Source: a virus. From it: a DNA stretch of 40,983 bases. The stretch is from positions 1 through 40,983 of IMG/VR virus record IMGVR_UViG_3300030099_004882. One strand, given 5' to 3'. Both the position numbers and the translations under genes were made by a program. The notes under the pieces are model-generated. The model was not told the origin of the DNA. It saw only the letters and a program-made list of their open reading frames with translations, and did no database searches. Shown one piece after another: positions 1 to 8,803 of the stretch (its first letter is position 1; every line of letters begins with the position of its first letter).

Positions 1-1
1 T

Positions 2-3000
2 AAGAAACGTCAGCCTGGCGACAGAACTTCTATGGGTGGCGTCATGGTGTTCGTTCCCGGTGTGAACGTGGACAACACGCAGATCGCCAGAGTTCTCAAG
101 GGTGTCAAGAACAAAGACATCAACCCGCTGGTGCAGCAGGTGTCCAACGGCACGATCATCACCTTCGCTAACTTTGCACCAGAAGCACAGATCAGCTTGG
201 ACGAGGTCGCACAGATTCGAGACGCATCTACAAATGAGTTTGGCGACAGTATCCGTGTCTCTAGTCCCGATGAAATTGCAATCGAGGGCGGGTACATACT
301 GCCCTTCGGTGATGAATGGAACAACAAGGGTTATCCGAACGGCCAAATCGGACCATCCGAGGCTGACATCATCACCCGTGAAAACGAAATCATTCTCGAA
401 GCAGCAGAGAATGAAATTGATTCCGGTTCTTGGTATGATGGATTGGTTGTCACCGAGGGTGGCACAGAGGTAATGGAGGATGAGGCCAAGTTCCTCAAGC
501 GTCAAGAGAAGTTTACTCGGGCGCTCGAGAAAGCTCGCAAGGCACGACGCAAAGCGGAGTCTGCTTACGACGCCGCCGTCGAGTCGGGTGATGCAGCCGC
601 AGTCCAGGAAGCAAAAGAAGAAAGAGCCCTGCGTCGCACTGAAGAACGCAAGGCGAAAGGTGAACTAGATGGCAACAGAAGACAACCAAAACGAAGCCGT
701 GGACTCAGCAGTGTCCAAATCAAACTCATTGAACAAGTCGCCCCAACCCGAGCAGACAAGCTCGCCCTCATCGCCCCGTCCGTCACGGCCACCGGTGGGA
801 CCTCTGGTCGCGCGGGACGAGCTGCCACTCGAGAAGTATGGGGACGTATTGCCGCCCTCGATTCGGATGACCGAGGAAGAATTGTCTCAGCTCTTGGCCG
901 AAGTCGAGGGTTCCGCCTTCATCATGTTCGATCGTCCATTCGCGCGCACCGGGCCGACTTCCTCCGAAGCCAACAACAGTCCAACGATGAAGTCGCCAAC
1001 TCCATCAGCAAGCGAACCGGCGGAGACATCGCCTTCGCCAGAAAGCGACCAGACAACCACGACTACTACGCCTACGCAAGAGTAGATACTCGAGGTAGTT
1101 CTGGTGCTCCTCGCAAAAGTCTCGTAGATGACCGGGACGAGCAGAATGCCAGAGAGGCAATCAAGTACCTGAGCAGCGACAAGTCTGGTCGTGTTATTGG
1201 CGCTTTGCTTTATGGCATCAGCGACTGGCGTGGCATGAGCGACGACGCTTGCAAGTTTGCCGCCAAAAGAATCGCCCAACTCTTCGAGCCAGACGCTTCC
1301 GGACGTGAGGCCGAGTTTACACCTGGTATTGATGCATTCAACTTGGGGACAGGTCTCTCGCAAACTGACGAGTTTGGAAGAGTGATTGGACCGGAAGAGG
1401 GCCGGCTGATTCAGCTTACTGAGCGGTTGGTTTATCACCCGAACGACGCACTGGCTGACGAGGTTGAGGATTGCGAGTACGTCAGTGATGTGCTTGAGCT
1501 TGGGCTCCGCCTTGATCCGCGTGCCAAGATGGAAGCTCGGTTGACCAAGCTGTGGGATCTCATCCAACAGGAGCCTGAGGGTGATCACCGTGACCGTGCT
1601 GAGATGGCTTGGTATGCAATCAAAGACGCACAAGAAGCGGTTCTCAAGTTTGTTGAACCACAGATTGCGGCACAAAAAGACGTGGCCCGGCAAATCATCG
1701 ACAGCGGGGTAGATGTCCGCATCCCGTTTGATACTGGAGTTGCAATTGGTATTGCGTTCTGGCATCCACCGTTTGAATTTAGAGCAGGTGTAAAGGGTGG
1801 GTTTATTCAGGACGGCGGTCGCAGTTACTTCAGAAATCACCCCGCCTCCAAGCTCAACGCTAAAACCTTTGGCAAGAAGGGGCTCATTGTGTTTGGGCCA
1901 CAACCTTGGATAGAGAGAAGGAGAGAACACTACGCCTACAGCGAAGGCATGGCGTCCAAGCCTGAACATTGCATTGGGGTTCACTCGCATCATTGGCTTG
2001 GTGTCGTGCTGCACGAACTCACACATGGCCGAACCATGCTGACGATTCAAGATGAGCTGATCCGAGTCTTGGGCGGCACAGACGCCGGTGCTGATCAGGA
2101 GCTCGAACACGGTCAAGACACCGTCATCCACACAACAAGAGTCAAATCTGTATCTGGGCAACAAGACAAAGAAATCATTCAGTTTGTTGAGCCAAGATCC
2201 ACTCCAGAAGGCAGGAAGGCCGCGAACCTCCGCCAGGTCAATGGAACAAATCCCGAGACCCTGCTCTACAAAGACCTGTCGGTCGCTATGTCTTACTTGA
2301 TGTCTCCTCTTAACAATCAGCGACCTTGGATGCGGGCACTGCTGATTGCATATGTAGCCCAAGCTCACTTCCACGCCAGTCCCTCAGAGGCAGTCAAGAT
2401 TGATCCAGAGATGGGTCTTGACCCCAACACCCCCGGTCGCGATTTGCTCGGAGACCGTGTGGATGTGGGGTACATGTGCAGCAACCTGGTCGAGTTTGTT
2501 GCTCAGTGCATGCAGCACCGTCAACTTCAACAAACCTTGGCGCACATGGCCATCATTGACACAGCTGATCCAAAAAATGTCGGCAAGAGTTTGAGTCCAA
2601 TCGCACCAATGCTTGGTGATCAAAGCCAGGGCAACGATGTTTACTTCCAAGTTATGGAGTTGGACGAGGGCGACATCCACCTGATTGACAAAGGCAACAC
2701 CGGTATGGGCGCAGTGCTTGAGGCTGTCGCTGCTTCGTTGGGCATCGACAACCGCGCCATCGTTGACAACTCGGGACGTGAACGAACGGTGCTGGAACTG
2801 GCACTTGCAAGTCTGCACCACTTGATGCAGAACGCACCGACTCACACCGTCAACCTTCACAAGGCACGAGCCAAGAAGTTGCAAGGTGCTCAGACTGCTG
2901 AGAAGCAGGGCAACAAAAGACCTGACGTACCCCCCCTGGTGTACGCACGGGACAACGCCAACGTCGGTAAGACTCGGTACATGTTCGTCTACAAGACGCA

Positions 3001-6000
3001 GTTCAGGGGTGACCCAGGCACTGCGGACGATGGCCGATCTGCCCGAGTTGCGTACCACCGCGACCGCGTCATGATCTTCGCCAACACTGAGGAAGAAGCG
3101 AGAGAGCAGTTCAGGCGACGGGCCAAGACTGACGAGTTCAGGCAGCCCTTGTACGACCAGCTCCCTGATAGTTTGGTCGTGGCAATCATGGACCGCAACA
3201 TGCCTGAGTACCGCAGGCCAGCGGTTCGGGTCGAGCGTGTCTATGACATGGGTGTTGTTGAATCGACTGACTCTGCATTCGCACGAGACCCTGGCTTCCG
3301 TGAGGCTGACCGAGAACGATTGAACCAAGAGAAGCGAGCACGGGCCCGTGTTGGCGACTCTCTTGATGCGATGATGGCAACGATCATGGGTCGTGAGAAG
3401 CAGAGGCTTGCCGACCGTAAGGGTACACGGCCAGACGTTGCTGCTCTTGCCGGCGTCATCGCTGGAGCTGACGCTCAGAAAGCCCTGAGCAAAGCAGACC
3501 AGAAAGCGGCGCTCGATGATCAACTCCGACGCATGCGTCAACGTGCGGCTGATCTCAAGGCCAAACGTGTGAAGATTGAGACCGCACGACAAGAGACTCG
3601 CAAGTTCATCCAAAAGAATTTGCCAGTTGCTTTGCGTGGCAAGCTGCTCACCAAGTTGACTCAAGCTAAAACAGAGGCAGCTCTGCTCAAGGTTGAGAAA
3701 GAGGTCATGCTGGTTGCAGCACAAGGCCGCATGCGTGAGGCCACGGTCAAGTTCAACAAGAAAGCCAAGGGTCTTCTCCGCAAGGGCGTGAAGATGTCGG
3801 ATGAAACCCGACAGAAGATCAATCAAATCACAGCACAGGCAGAAGCTTTGCTCAAGCTTTTTAAGAAGCAGCCTGAAGCTGCACGTTTGTCTGAGTACGA
3901 GGGTGATTTGCAGGCTCTCGAAGAGCTGCATACCGAGCTGGACTTAGCCATCCAGGACGACCGTGATCTGCAAAAGCAGAATCGACGAGAGTTCAACGAG
4001 AAGGTTGACTCAGGCAAGAGCTCCGTCCTTGGCAAGATGGCCGAGCGTAAGGGTGAAGCTCCCGTTGGTCCAGGTGGCGTGACACAAAGCAGCATGTTCG
4101 GCATGGCTCAACGTGGTGGTCTTGACCTGGAGTCGATCTTGAAGCTGGTCGGTCTTGACTTCATCTGGGACAGCTTGGTGGCGGCAGAGTCTGCGATGCT
4201 TTCTCGACGCCGTGAGACCATGAACAAGATGGACGAGGCTGTACGTCGAGCAGGCTTCAGAGACTTAGCAGACTTCCGAGCTCGCACCAGCATGACTCGA
4301 GGTCGGGCCATGGTTGGTACACGATCCGTCATTCTTGGCGGACGCAAAATCGAGTTGACCATGGGCCAGTATCTCAAGCTGTTGGCCATGGACAATGAGA
4401 CTTTGGAGATGATCGCTAAGCGTGGACAGATGTCACTGCGTGTCGGTCCTGCCGGCGAAGGCACGATTGTCTCTGGAGACAACCTGCTCGATGACATCCT
4501 GAAGATTCGCAAACTTGCAGAGCCACGGCTTGTCCGCCTGGTGAGCGACATGAAGGACATTCGTGAGACTGATCTTCGTGCGCCAGCCATGGGCATTTTG
4601 TACCGCATGACTGGCCGCATGCCTCCCCAGGTGGCAGGCTACGAGCCACGCTCAGCCGAGCAAGTTACTGCCCAGTCTGCCCTCGACCGTCTGCTGAACA
4701 GCGACAACGTCATGCAAATCTTTGCAGAGAACGCAGGGTTCACCAAGCAGCGTGGCCGCAACACCATTCCGGTAGTGTCCGACTTTACGTCCGATTACTT
4801 GGACCACCTGGATAGCTCACTTGAGCTGGCCCATATGGCTGAGCCCACACGCCTGGCGTGGACTATCCTGACTGACCCAGATGTACGTCGTGCCATCACG
4901 GCCAAATTTGGCAGCCAACAGTACGACCGCATTTTGAAGCACGTCGGGTATGCCACTCGAGTCTTGCCGGCACGTGGTGACAAGATGCTCGGAGCCCTTG
5001 CACCGGTGACCGGCGGCATCCTGGTGCTCAGCCCCACCAGTTGGGGACGAATCTTTTTCGGCGGCCTTAACTCCCTGATGATCACCATGGGTGCGGGCGA
5101 GATGGCTGGTGCTACTGCTAAGGTTATGCAACGTCTGGTGACTGGCGACTTCAACCGATTCTTCAAAGAAGACGTTGCAGGTCGGTCGGGCTATCTCTGG
5201 GATCGAGATTCCAGCAACGCCGTGGATCGTCGGGTTGTCTTCAATCGTGACGATGGGGCATCAGGCATGGCGGACATGGTTCAGTTCTTGGACGTCATGA
5301 ACGACATCATCACCAACATAGCCCGTGCTGGGCGAGCAGCTCGCGATGGAAACATGTCTATTGCACGCGAGCACCTAGCGCAAACGGCAAAATCAGTAGG
5401 TTCTGTGAGCAAAGCGATCCCAACTCTGCGTCTTTTGGATCGGTTTATCGTGGCGGTTGCGGTTCAAGCAGAGATGACCAGGCGGAAAGAGAGCACCCCG
5501 TCAGCCGAGACCATCAGCGCCGCCGAGAACCACATCCGACGCACCCAGAACACGTCGTCCCCCCTGGATGACTCCAACGTCACGGCAAACATGCGTGCCG
5601 ATGGCAGCTTCAGCCAAGCGTTCTTGACCTTTACGTCCGATCCTATGAAGACATACTCCAGAATCTATGAGCCCGACGTCACTAAGGGGAGACGAACTCG
5701 TGCTGCTGCGGTGTCGATTGCTGGTAACGCTGCCATCAACATTGGCGTGACGTATCTCTGGAAGATGTTGCTCGCCTCGCTGTATGACGACGAGGATGAG
5801 AAGGAACAAATCCTTGCCGAGGTCCACCGACAGAAGGCAAGTGATCGGGCGTTGGACATGTGGATCGAGGAAGCTCTGGTCCGGACATCGCCGTTCCCAG
5901 TGCTCACCTTCCTGGCATCGCGACCGTTGGCCGGCATCATTGCCGAGCAGGTTGAAGCATTCCGTGAGGGTCGTGACGTCAGGGACGAGGGCCGCTACCT

Positions 6001-6340
6001 GGAGTCATCCTTCCAGAACGTGGGCTTCGGCGTGGGGTTGAGCACCTTGCGTAAGACGCAGCAAACCTTGCAAACTCCAGACCCAGATAAATCCACGGAG
6101 TACCTGGAGCAAGCGTCGGTTGACTTGTTGACTTTGATGGGCGTGCCCGCCCGGTCACCATTCCAGATGCTGGAGATTCTGATGACCGGGGCGAGCCCTG
6201 CCGAATTGCGTACGGCTGAATATCAGCTTCGCGAGGCTGGCGTTGAGTTCACTGAAGAGCAAAAAGAAATCTTCAAGTGGGCCAGGGATGAGTCTAAGCG
6301 TCACCGTGAGGAGCGTCAGTCTCTTCGGGAGGGTAGATGA
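2..6340 (+). CDS. Giant polyvalent virion protein, C-terminal part (partial at window start)
   Basis: The frame is open from base 2, so the start lies outside the window; the ATG at 32 has no Shine-Dalgarno and is probably internal. Numbering from that ATG there are about 2,100 residues. A zincin-like metallopeptidase motif, HELTH, sits at residues 661-665 (bases 2012-2026), with a possible third zinc ligand E821 in a SNLVEFVAQ helix. A long charged helical and coiled-coil stretch covers bases 3380-4010. Hydrophobic segments lie at about 4985-5130 and 5700-5790. The FLTFTSDPMK-type region near the end resembles the LPD38-like C-termini of phage polyvalent proteins (family assignment from memory). 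The motif IAFAR occurs at 1028-1042. Such proteins are ejected with DNA or sit inside the capsid; that role is inferred from family and position. It is probably continuous with the open frame at 35871-40983. Its last 47 bases overlap the convergent gene at 6294-6587. Confidence 0.85.
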   Translation, partial: KKRQPGDRTSMGGVMVFVPGVNVDNTQIARVLKGVKNKDINPLVQQVSNGTIITFANFAPEAQISLDEVAQIRDASTNEFGDSIRVSSPDEIAIEGGYILPFGDEWNNKGYPNGQIGPSEADIITRENEIILEAAENEIDSGSWYDGLVVTEGGTEVMEDEAKFLKRQEKFTRALEKARKARRKAESAYDAAVESGDAAAVQEAKEERALRRTEERKAKGELDGNRRQPKRSRGLSSVQIKLIEQVAPTRADKLALIAPSVTATGGTSGRAGRAATREVWGRIAALDSDDRGRIVSALGRSRGFRLHHVRSSIRAHRADFLRSQQQSNDEVANSISKRTGGDIAFARKRPDNHDYYAYARVDTRGSSGAPRKSLVDDRDEQNAREAIKYLSSDKSGRVIGALLYGISDWRGMSDDACKFAAKRIAQLFEPDASGREAEFTPGIDAFNLGTGLSQTDEFGRVIGPEEGRLIQLTERLVYHPNDALADEVEDCEYVSDVLELGLRLDPRAKMEARLTKLWDLIQQEPEGDHRDRAEMAWYAIKDAQEAVLKFVEPQIAAQKDVARQIIDSGVDVRIPFDTGVAIGIAFWHPPFEFRAGVKGGFIQDGGRSYFRNHPASKLNAKTFGKKGLIVFGPQPWIERRREHYAYSEGMASKPEHCIGVHSHHWLGVVLHELTHGRTMLTIQDELIRVLGGTDAGADQELEHGQDTVIHTTRVKSVSGQQDKEIIQFVEPRSTPEGRKAANLRQVNGTNPETLLYKDLSVAMSYLMSPLNNQRPWMRALLIAYVAQAHFHASPSEAVKIDPEMGLDPNTPGRDLLGDRVDVGYMCSNLVEFVAQCMQHRQLQQTLAHMAIIDTADPKNVGKSLSPIAPMLGDQSQGNDVYFQVMELDEGDIHLIDKGNTGMGAVLEAVAASLGIDNRAIVDNSGRERTVLELALASLHHLMQNAPTHTVNLHKARAKKLQGAQTAEKQGNKRPDVPPLVYARDNANVGKTRYMFVYKTQFRGDPGTADDGRSARVAYHRDRVMIFANTEEEAREQFRRRAKTDEFRQPLYDQLPDSLVVAIMDRNMPEYRRPAVRVERVYDMGVVESTDSAFARDPGFREADRERLNQEKRARARVGDSLDAMMATIMGREKQRLADRKGTRPDVAALAGVIAGADAQKALSKADQKAALDDQLRRMRQRAADLKAKRVKIETARQETRKFIQKNLPVALRGKLLTKLTQAKTEAALLKVEKEVMLVAAQGRMREATVKFNKKAKGLLRKGVKMSDETRQKINQITAQAEALLKLFKKQPEAARLSEYEGDLQALEELHTELDLAIQDDRDLQKQNRREFNEKVDSGKSSVLGKMAERKGEAPVGPGGVTQSSMFGMAQRGGLDLESILKLVGLDFIWDSLVAAESAMLSRRRETMNKMDEAVRRAGFRDLADFRARTSMTRGRAMVGTRSVILGGRKIELTMGQYLKLLAMDNETLEMIAKRGQMSLRVGPAGEGTIVSGDNLLDDILKIRKLAEPRLVRLVSDMKDIRETDLRAPAMGILYRMTGRMPPQVAGYEPRSAEQVTAQSALDRLLNSDNVMQIFAENAGFTKQRGRNTIPVVSDFTSDYLDHLDSSLELAHMAEPTRLAWTILTDPDVRRAITAKFGSQQYDRILKHVGYATRVLPARGDKMLGALAPVTGGILVLSPTSWGRIFFGGLNSLMITMGAGEMAGATAKVMQRLVTGDFNRFFKEDVAGRSGYLWDRDSSNAVDRRVVFNRDDGASGMADMVQFLDVMNDIITNIARAGRAARDGNMSIAREHLAQTAKSVGSVSKAIPTLRLLDRFIVAVAVQAEMTRRKESTPSAETISAAENHIRRTQNTSSPLDDSNVTANMRADGSFSQAFLTFTSDPMKTYSRIYEPDVTKGRRTRAAAVSIAGNAAINIGVTYLWKMLLASLYDDEDEKEQILAEVHRQKASDRALDMWIEEALVRTSPFPVLTFLASRPLAGIIAEQVEAFREGRDVRDEGRYLESSFQNVGFGVGLSTLRKTQQTLQTPDPDKSTEYLEQASVDLLTLMGVPARSPFQMLEILMTGASPAELRTAEYQLREAGVEFTEEQKEIFKWARDESKRHREERQSLREGR

Positions 6341-6587
6341 TCATCGGGGTGCGAACCCCAAAAGACATCTGCACGACCTCGGTCTTGAACTTTTCGACGG
6401 CTTCTTCTGGGCTGCACTTGTCAGCTTCCACAATTAATTCGATGACCTTGTCAAACAGGTAGACCGCTACGGGTGGCCCACCCAATTGCTGGCCCACGCC
6501 AAGCATAGCGTCATCAAACCCGCTGTACTTTACGACGTCTGTTGGTTGCAGGGCGACGTACTCCCCCTTTGTATTGTCCTCAGGCAT
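6294..6587 (-). CDS. Hypothetical 97-aa acidic protein
   Basis: The ATG at 6587 follows a clear AAGGAG Shine-Dalgarno. The product is acidic, without signal peptide or membrane segment, and has a helical middle (DKVIELIVEADK, EEAVEKFKTEV) and a C-terminus containing TPMIIYPPEE. I do not recognise the family. It is the last gene of the leftward block, its start overlaps the end of the RusA-like gene, and its 3' end overlaps the giant rightward gene by 47 bases. With no room for a terminator between them, the two convergent transcripts should form an antisense overlap. Confidence 0.7.
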   Translation of the reverse strand: MPEDNTKGEYVALQPTDVVKYSGFDDAMLGVGQQLGGPPVAVYLFDKVIELIVEADKCSPEEAVEKFKTEVVQMSFGVRTPMIIYPPEETDAPHGDA

Positions 6588-7039
6588 ACTAGAACTCCTT
6601 CGTCTGGGCCATATATCTTCATGGCATCCAGCGCAACTATTTGTGAATCGTCAGTGTAAGCCACTTCATTGAGCGCGTCCATTACTGCCTTGCTGAGGTT
6701 GTCAATGTCGGGCCGGTGGGGCATGTGCCACGCCTCAGACTTGAGCAAACCCTTGTTGGTGTAGTGAGACTTGGGTCGCTTGAATTGAAAGACCAGTCGC
6801 AAGGAAAGAGGGCTGCCGGTGGCGATCCATCCACACGCCGCCATAGCTTCGAGTGCCGCACACCGGACAGCTCCCTTCCATGCGTTGGCCCTTGTTGAGT
6901 TTGAGAACACGCGACCCTTCGCGAATCGTGGCCTGGGCATGGCCACGGGTTTGATCCCAAACACTTTAAAGTCTAAAGACCGTACTGATTCTTGATGATC
7001 TTCCTCAGGTACGCGATTGGGCTTCTCTTCGTGTTGCAT
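6530..7039 (-). CDS. rusA: RusA-like Holliday junction resolvase
   Basis: RusA-family enzymes cut four-way DNA junctions as dimers and use three aspartates to bind Mg2+. The sequence carries the family hallmarks: an N-terminal strand followed by PVAMPRPRF, then RPDIDNLSKAVMDALN and YTDDSQIVAL, which supply the expected Asp residues. Length (169 aa from the ATG at 7039) is slightly above the usual 120-140, because about 24 residues precede the conserved LDFKVFGIKP strand. That start overlaps the upstream gene by 67 bases and has only a weak ribosome site, so the true start may be further in. It belongs with the exonuclease and annealing-type genes as a recombination or concatemer-resolution set. 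The symbol is by family. Confidence 0.85.
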   Translation of the reverse strand: MQHEEKPNRVPEEDHQESVRSLDFKVFGIKPVAMPRPRFAKGRVFSNSTRANAWKGAVRCAALEAMAACGWIATGSPLSLRLVFQFKRPKSHYTNKGLLKSEAWHMPHRPDIDNLSKAVMDALNEVAYTDDSQIVALDAMKIYGPDEGVLVCLRTIQRGSTSPCNQQTS

Positions 7040-7575
7040 GTCTCAACCACTCTGGTCAGCCACTCTTCCCCCGCTTCACCATGCTCGTCAAACACACGCT
7101 TGACCAGTTGGATGGACTGCATCTTGTCCAGTCCCATGGCATCGAGGCGGCTGTACCATTCGATCTTACCACCTGCTGCCTCTTCCTGGGGCTCAGGAGC
7201 CGCCTGGGGGGCGGCGGCGTCCTGAACCTCTTGGGCTCTTGCACGGTAGCTCGCAGCCCTGGAGGCTCCCTGAGCCCGCTTCTTGGCTGATCTACCGTTG
7301 TGGTCTTCAAATCGAGGCACGACCACCTCTCCATCTGTGGTTGCATCTGCCCACTCGACCTCCGCCAAGGCGCTGAAGAAGCCGGGACACGTCTCATCAT
7401 CGACGGACTCCTTGTCCCAGTTCTTCAAGACTCCATCGGTGGAATGCTCATCGGCGAGTGACCAGAAGACGAAGAGGTGGCCAATGCACTCGGCCTTGGT
7501 GATGCCGCAGGATCTTGCAATCCGACGCACCCGACCGTCAGTCCGAAGGTTGGTTCGCATCTTGATCCACGACAT
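6973..7575 (-). CDS. Phage replication initiator / replisome-organiser-like protein
   Basis: The 200-residue product begins SWIKMRTNLRTDGRVRRIA and continues with helix-turn-helix-like and conserved elements: GHLFVFWSLADEHSTDG, then CPGFFSALAEVEWA and VPRFEDHNGRSAKKRAQG. This is the pattern of a common phage protein with a winged-helix N-terminus encoded beside replication genes and thought to load replication factors at the phage origin. A Pro/Ala/Gln/Glu-rich linker at about residues 110-135 separates it from a helical C-terminal part, which could be a partner-binding domain. The ATG at 7575 overlaps the upstream stop (TGATG), so it is translationally coupled. The role is inferred from family resemblance; no origin was identified. 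Confidence 0.65.
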   Translation of the reverse strand: MSWIKMRTNLRTDGRVRRIARSCGITKAECIGHLFVFWSLADEHSTDGVLKNWDKESVDDETCPGFFSALAEVEWADATTDGEVVVPRFEDHNGRSAKKRAQGASRAASYRARAQEVQDAAAPQAAPEPQEEAAGGKIEWYSRLDAMGLDKMQSIQLVKRVFDEHGEAGEEWLTRVVETCNTKRSPIAYLRKIIKNQYGL

Positions 7576-7937
7576 CAGTAAGAGACGGCTCCGAGATAGT
7601 CGTCCTCGTTGCCTCCTCCAAAGAGTTGTTCACGCACACGGTCGATCACACTTTCGTGAGTCTCCGCCTGCATGGCATGGTTAAGTATGTCAGCAACCGC
7701 TTCCTTCTGAATGAGGGTGTAAATCTTGTAGAAGAAAAACTTGGTTCGGGGTCGCTCAACAATCCACTCGCTGATCTGCCGGTGCAGGCCAACCGCAAGC
7801 TGACGGTGGTACTTGGACGTGTCAACGTACGGGTGTGGCTGGATCAAGTACAAGCCGATGCCAGTCTGCACATGACGTGCCTCGACCTCGGTCATGGTCA
7901 GCTCAAAGATGGCATCAGAATGGGATGTCTGAGTCAT
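7575..7937 (-). CDS. Hypothetical 120-aa protein
   Basis: The start at 7937 is supported by a very strong AGGGGAGGAG ribosome site lying inside the end of the upstream annealing-protein gene (23-base overlap). The product has an N-terminal helix (IFELTMTEVEARHVQTGIG), an aromatic FFFYKIY stretch and a C-terminal helix; no zinc, nucleotide-binding or membrane motif is visible. I do not recognise the family. Its place between a replication-initiator-like and an annealing-like gene suggests a DNA metabolism accessory role, but this is context only. Confidence 0.7.
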   Translation of the reverse strand: MTQTSHSDAIFELTMTEVEARHVQTGIGLYLIQPHPYVDTSKYHRQLAVGLHRQISEWIVERPRTKFFFYKIYTLIQKEAVADILNHAMQAETHESVIDRVREQLFGGGNEDDYLGAVSY

Positions 7938-8688
7938 CGAACTCCTCCCCTCTGGCTGGCGGTTGCTCCGAGTTGTCTACGATCTCGGTCAGTTTGAACC
8001 GACGCTTGCCACGGAACGTGTCGAACTCACCTTTGCCAACCAACTCTCCTGGGCATGCGTCACGCACTTGCTGAAGCAGGTCGTCTATCCAGCACACGAC
8101 GTCCATGTCCTCGCCATTGACATCGGCAAAGCACTTGATGTACGCCTGGCCTTTGGCACTTGTGTTGTCGTAATACTTGCGGAGCTTGATGTGCTCGCAG
8201 TCATCAGGCACGTTGGCCGGCCTGGGGGCGTTGCGTTGCCCAGACGCTGCCCCGCCCCCCTGATCTGCTGGAGGTGTAGCAGACGGAGGGGGAGCGTGGG
8301 GGGCTGGGGCAGACGAAGAGAAAGGTTTAGAGTTCTGTTGGGATATAGCCCGCTCAACCTCATCGGCAGATGCGATTGAGTTGCAAACATCATACCCAAG
8401 AATGCCAAGGGCGCGTCCAATGGCAGAAGTTTCACAGTTCTCGGTGGCCGAAGTCTTGTTGATCATGCCGGCATTGCGATACTCCTCGGCATGGCCTACC
8501 GCGATGGGCAGATGATTGTCATCGCAAATCGTAGCCTTGTACACCACCCGGTCTTCACCGTTGTGGATGCACTCGGTCAGGATGGCACGTTCGGGGTGGT
8601 CGTGCCGGAACCGGGCGACCCGGCTTGCAACGACCTCGTAGTCCTTGCCTTTGATGTTCTGAATGATTGGTGTTGGTGCAGTCATCAT
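7915..8688 (-). CDS. Putative single-strand annealing / ssDNA-binding recombination protein (ERF/Rad52-like)
   Basis: About 257 residues. The N-terminal 120 residues carry KGKDYEVVASRVARFR, HPERAIL, a beta-rich ATICDDNHLPIAVGHAEE section and ENCETSAIGRALGILGY. The last resembles the SAVGRAL-type motif of Rad52/ERF-superfamily annealing proteins found beside phage exonucleases. A Ser/Pro/Ala-rich linker (about 145-175) leads to a C-terminal domain ending GEEFDDSDIPF, an acidic tail like those of ssDNA-binding proteins. The first in-frame ATG is at 8700, but GGAGG spacing and the TGATG overlap with the upstream micro-gene favour 8688 (or 8685). With the exonuclease at 8804-9661 it would form an exonuclease/annealase recombination pair. 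An unrelated OB-fold ssDNA-binding protein is the main alternative. Confidence 0.6.
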   Translation of the reverse strand: MMTAPTPIIQNIKGKDYEVVASRVARFRHDHPERAILTECIHNGEDRVVYKATICDDNHLPIAVGHAEEYRNAGMINKTSATENCETSAIGRALGILGYDVCNSIASADEVERAISQQNSKPFSSSAPAPHAPPPSATPPADQGGGAASGQRNAPRPANVPDDCEHIKLRKYYDNTSAKGQAYIKCFADVNGEDMDVVCWIDDLLQQVRDACPGELVGKGEFDTFRGKRRFKLTEIVDNSEQPPARGEEFDDSDIPF

Positions 8689-8774
8689 CATTTCCTCCAT
8701 GTTGCTGCGATGTGGCCAACGGTGATCAGGATGCAGAGAGCACCGAAGGCCAGAAGTATTTGTTCAATCGTCAT
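8688..8774 (-). CDS. 28-aa single-pass membrane micro-protein
   Basis: A short frame starts with ATG at 8774 after GGAGAACCTC, encodes MTIEQILLAFGALCILITVG followed by HIAATWRK, and stops in TGATG overlap with the annealing-protein start. Residues 5-20 form one hydrophobic helix. It is too short to assign. The good ribosome site, stop/start overlap and exact filling of the gap between two genes support translation. It could be a real membrane micro-protein or a leader that couples translation into the next gene. Confidence 0.5.
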   Translation of the reverse strand: MTIEQILLAFGALCILITVGHIAATWRK

Positions 8775-8803
8775 GAGGTTCTCCAGATAGAGCCAGAGCC
8801 AGA

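Noticed and set aside
887-3931. Two long minus-strand ORFs (887-2374 and 2384-3931, about 500 codons each)
   Set aside because: They lie opposite the giant gene, have no ribosome sites, are rich in Val, Leu, Cys and His in the way of antisense shadows, and show no domain pattern. Long antisense frames are common here because of codon bias.
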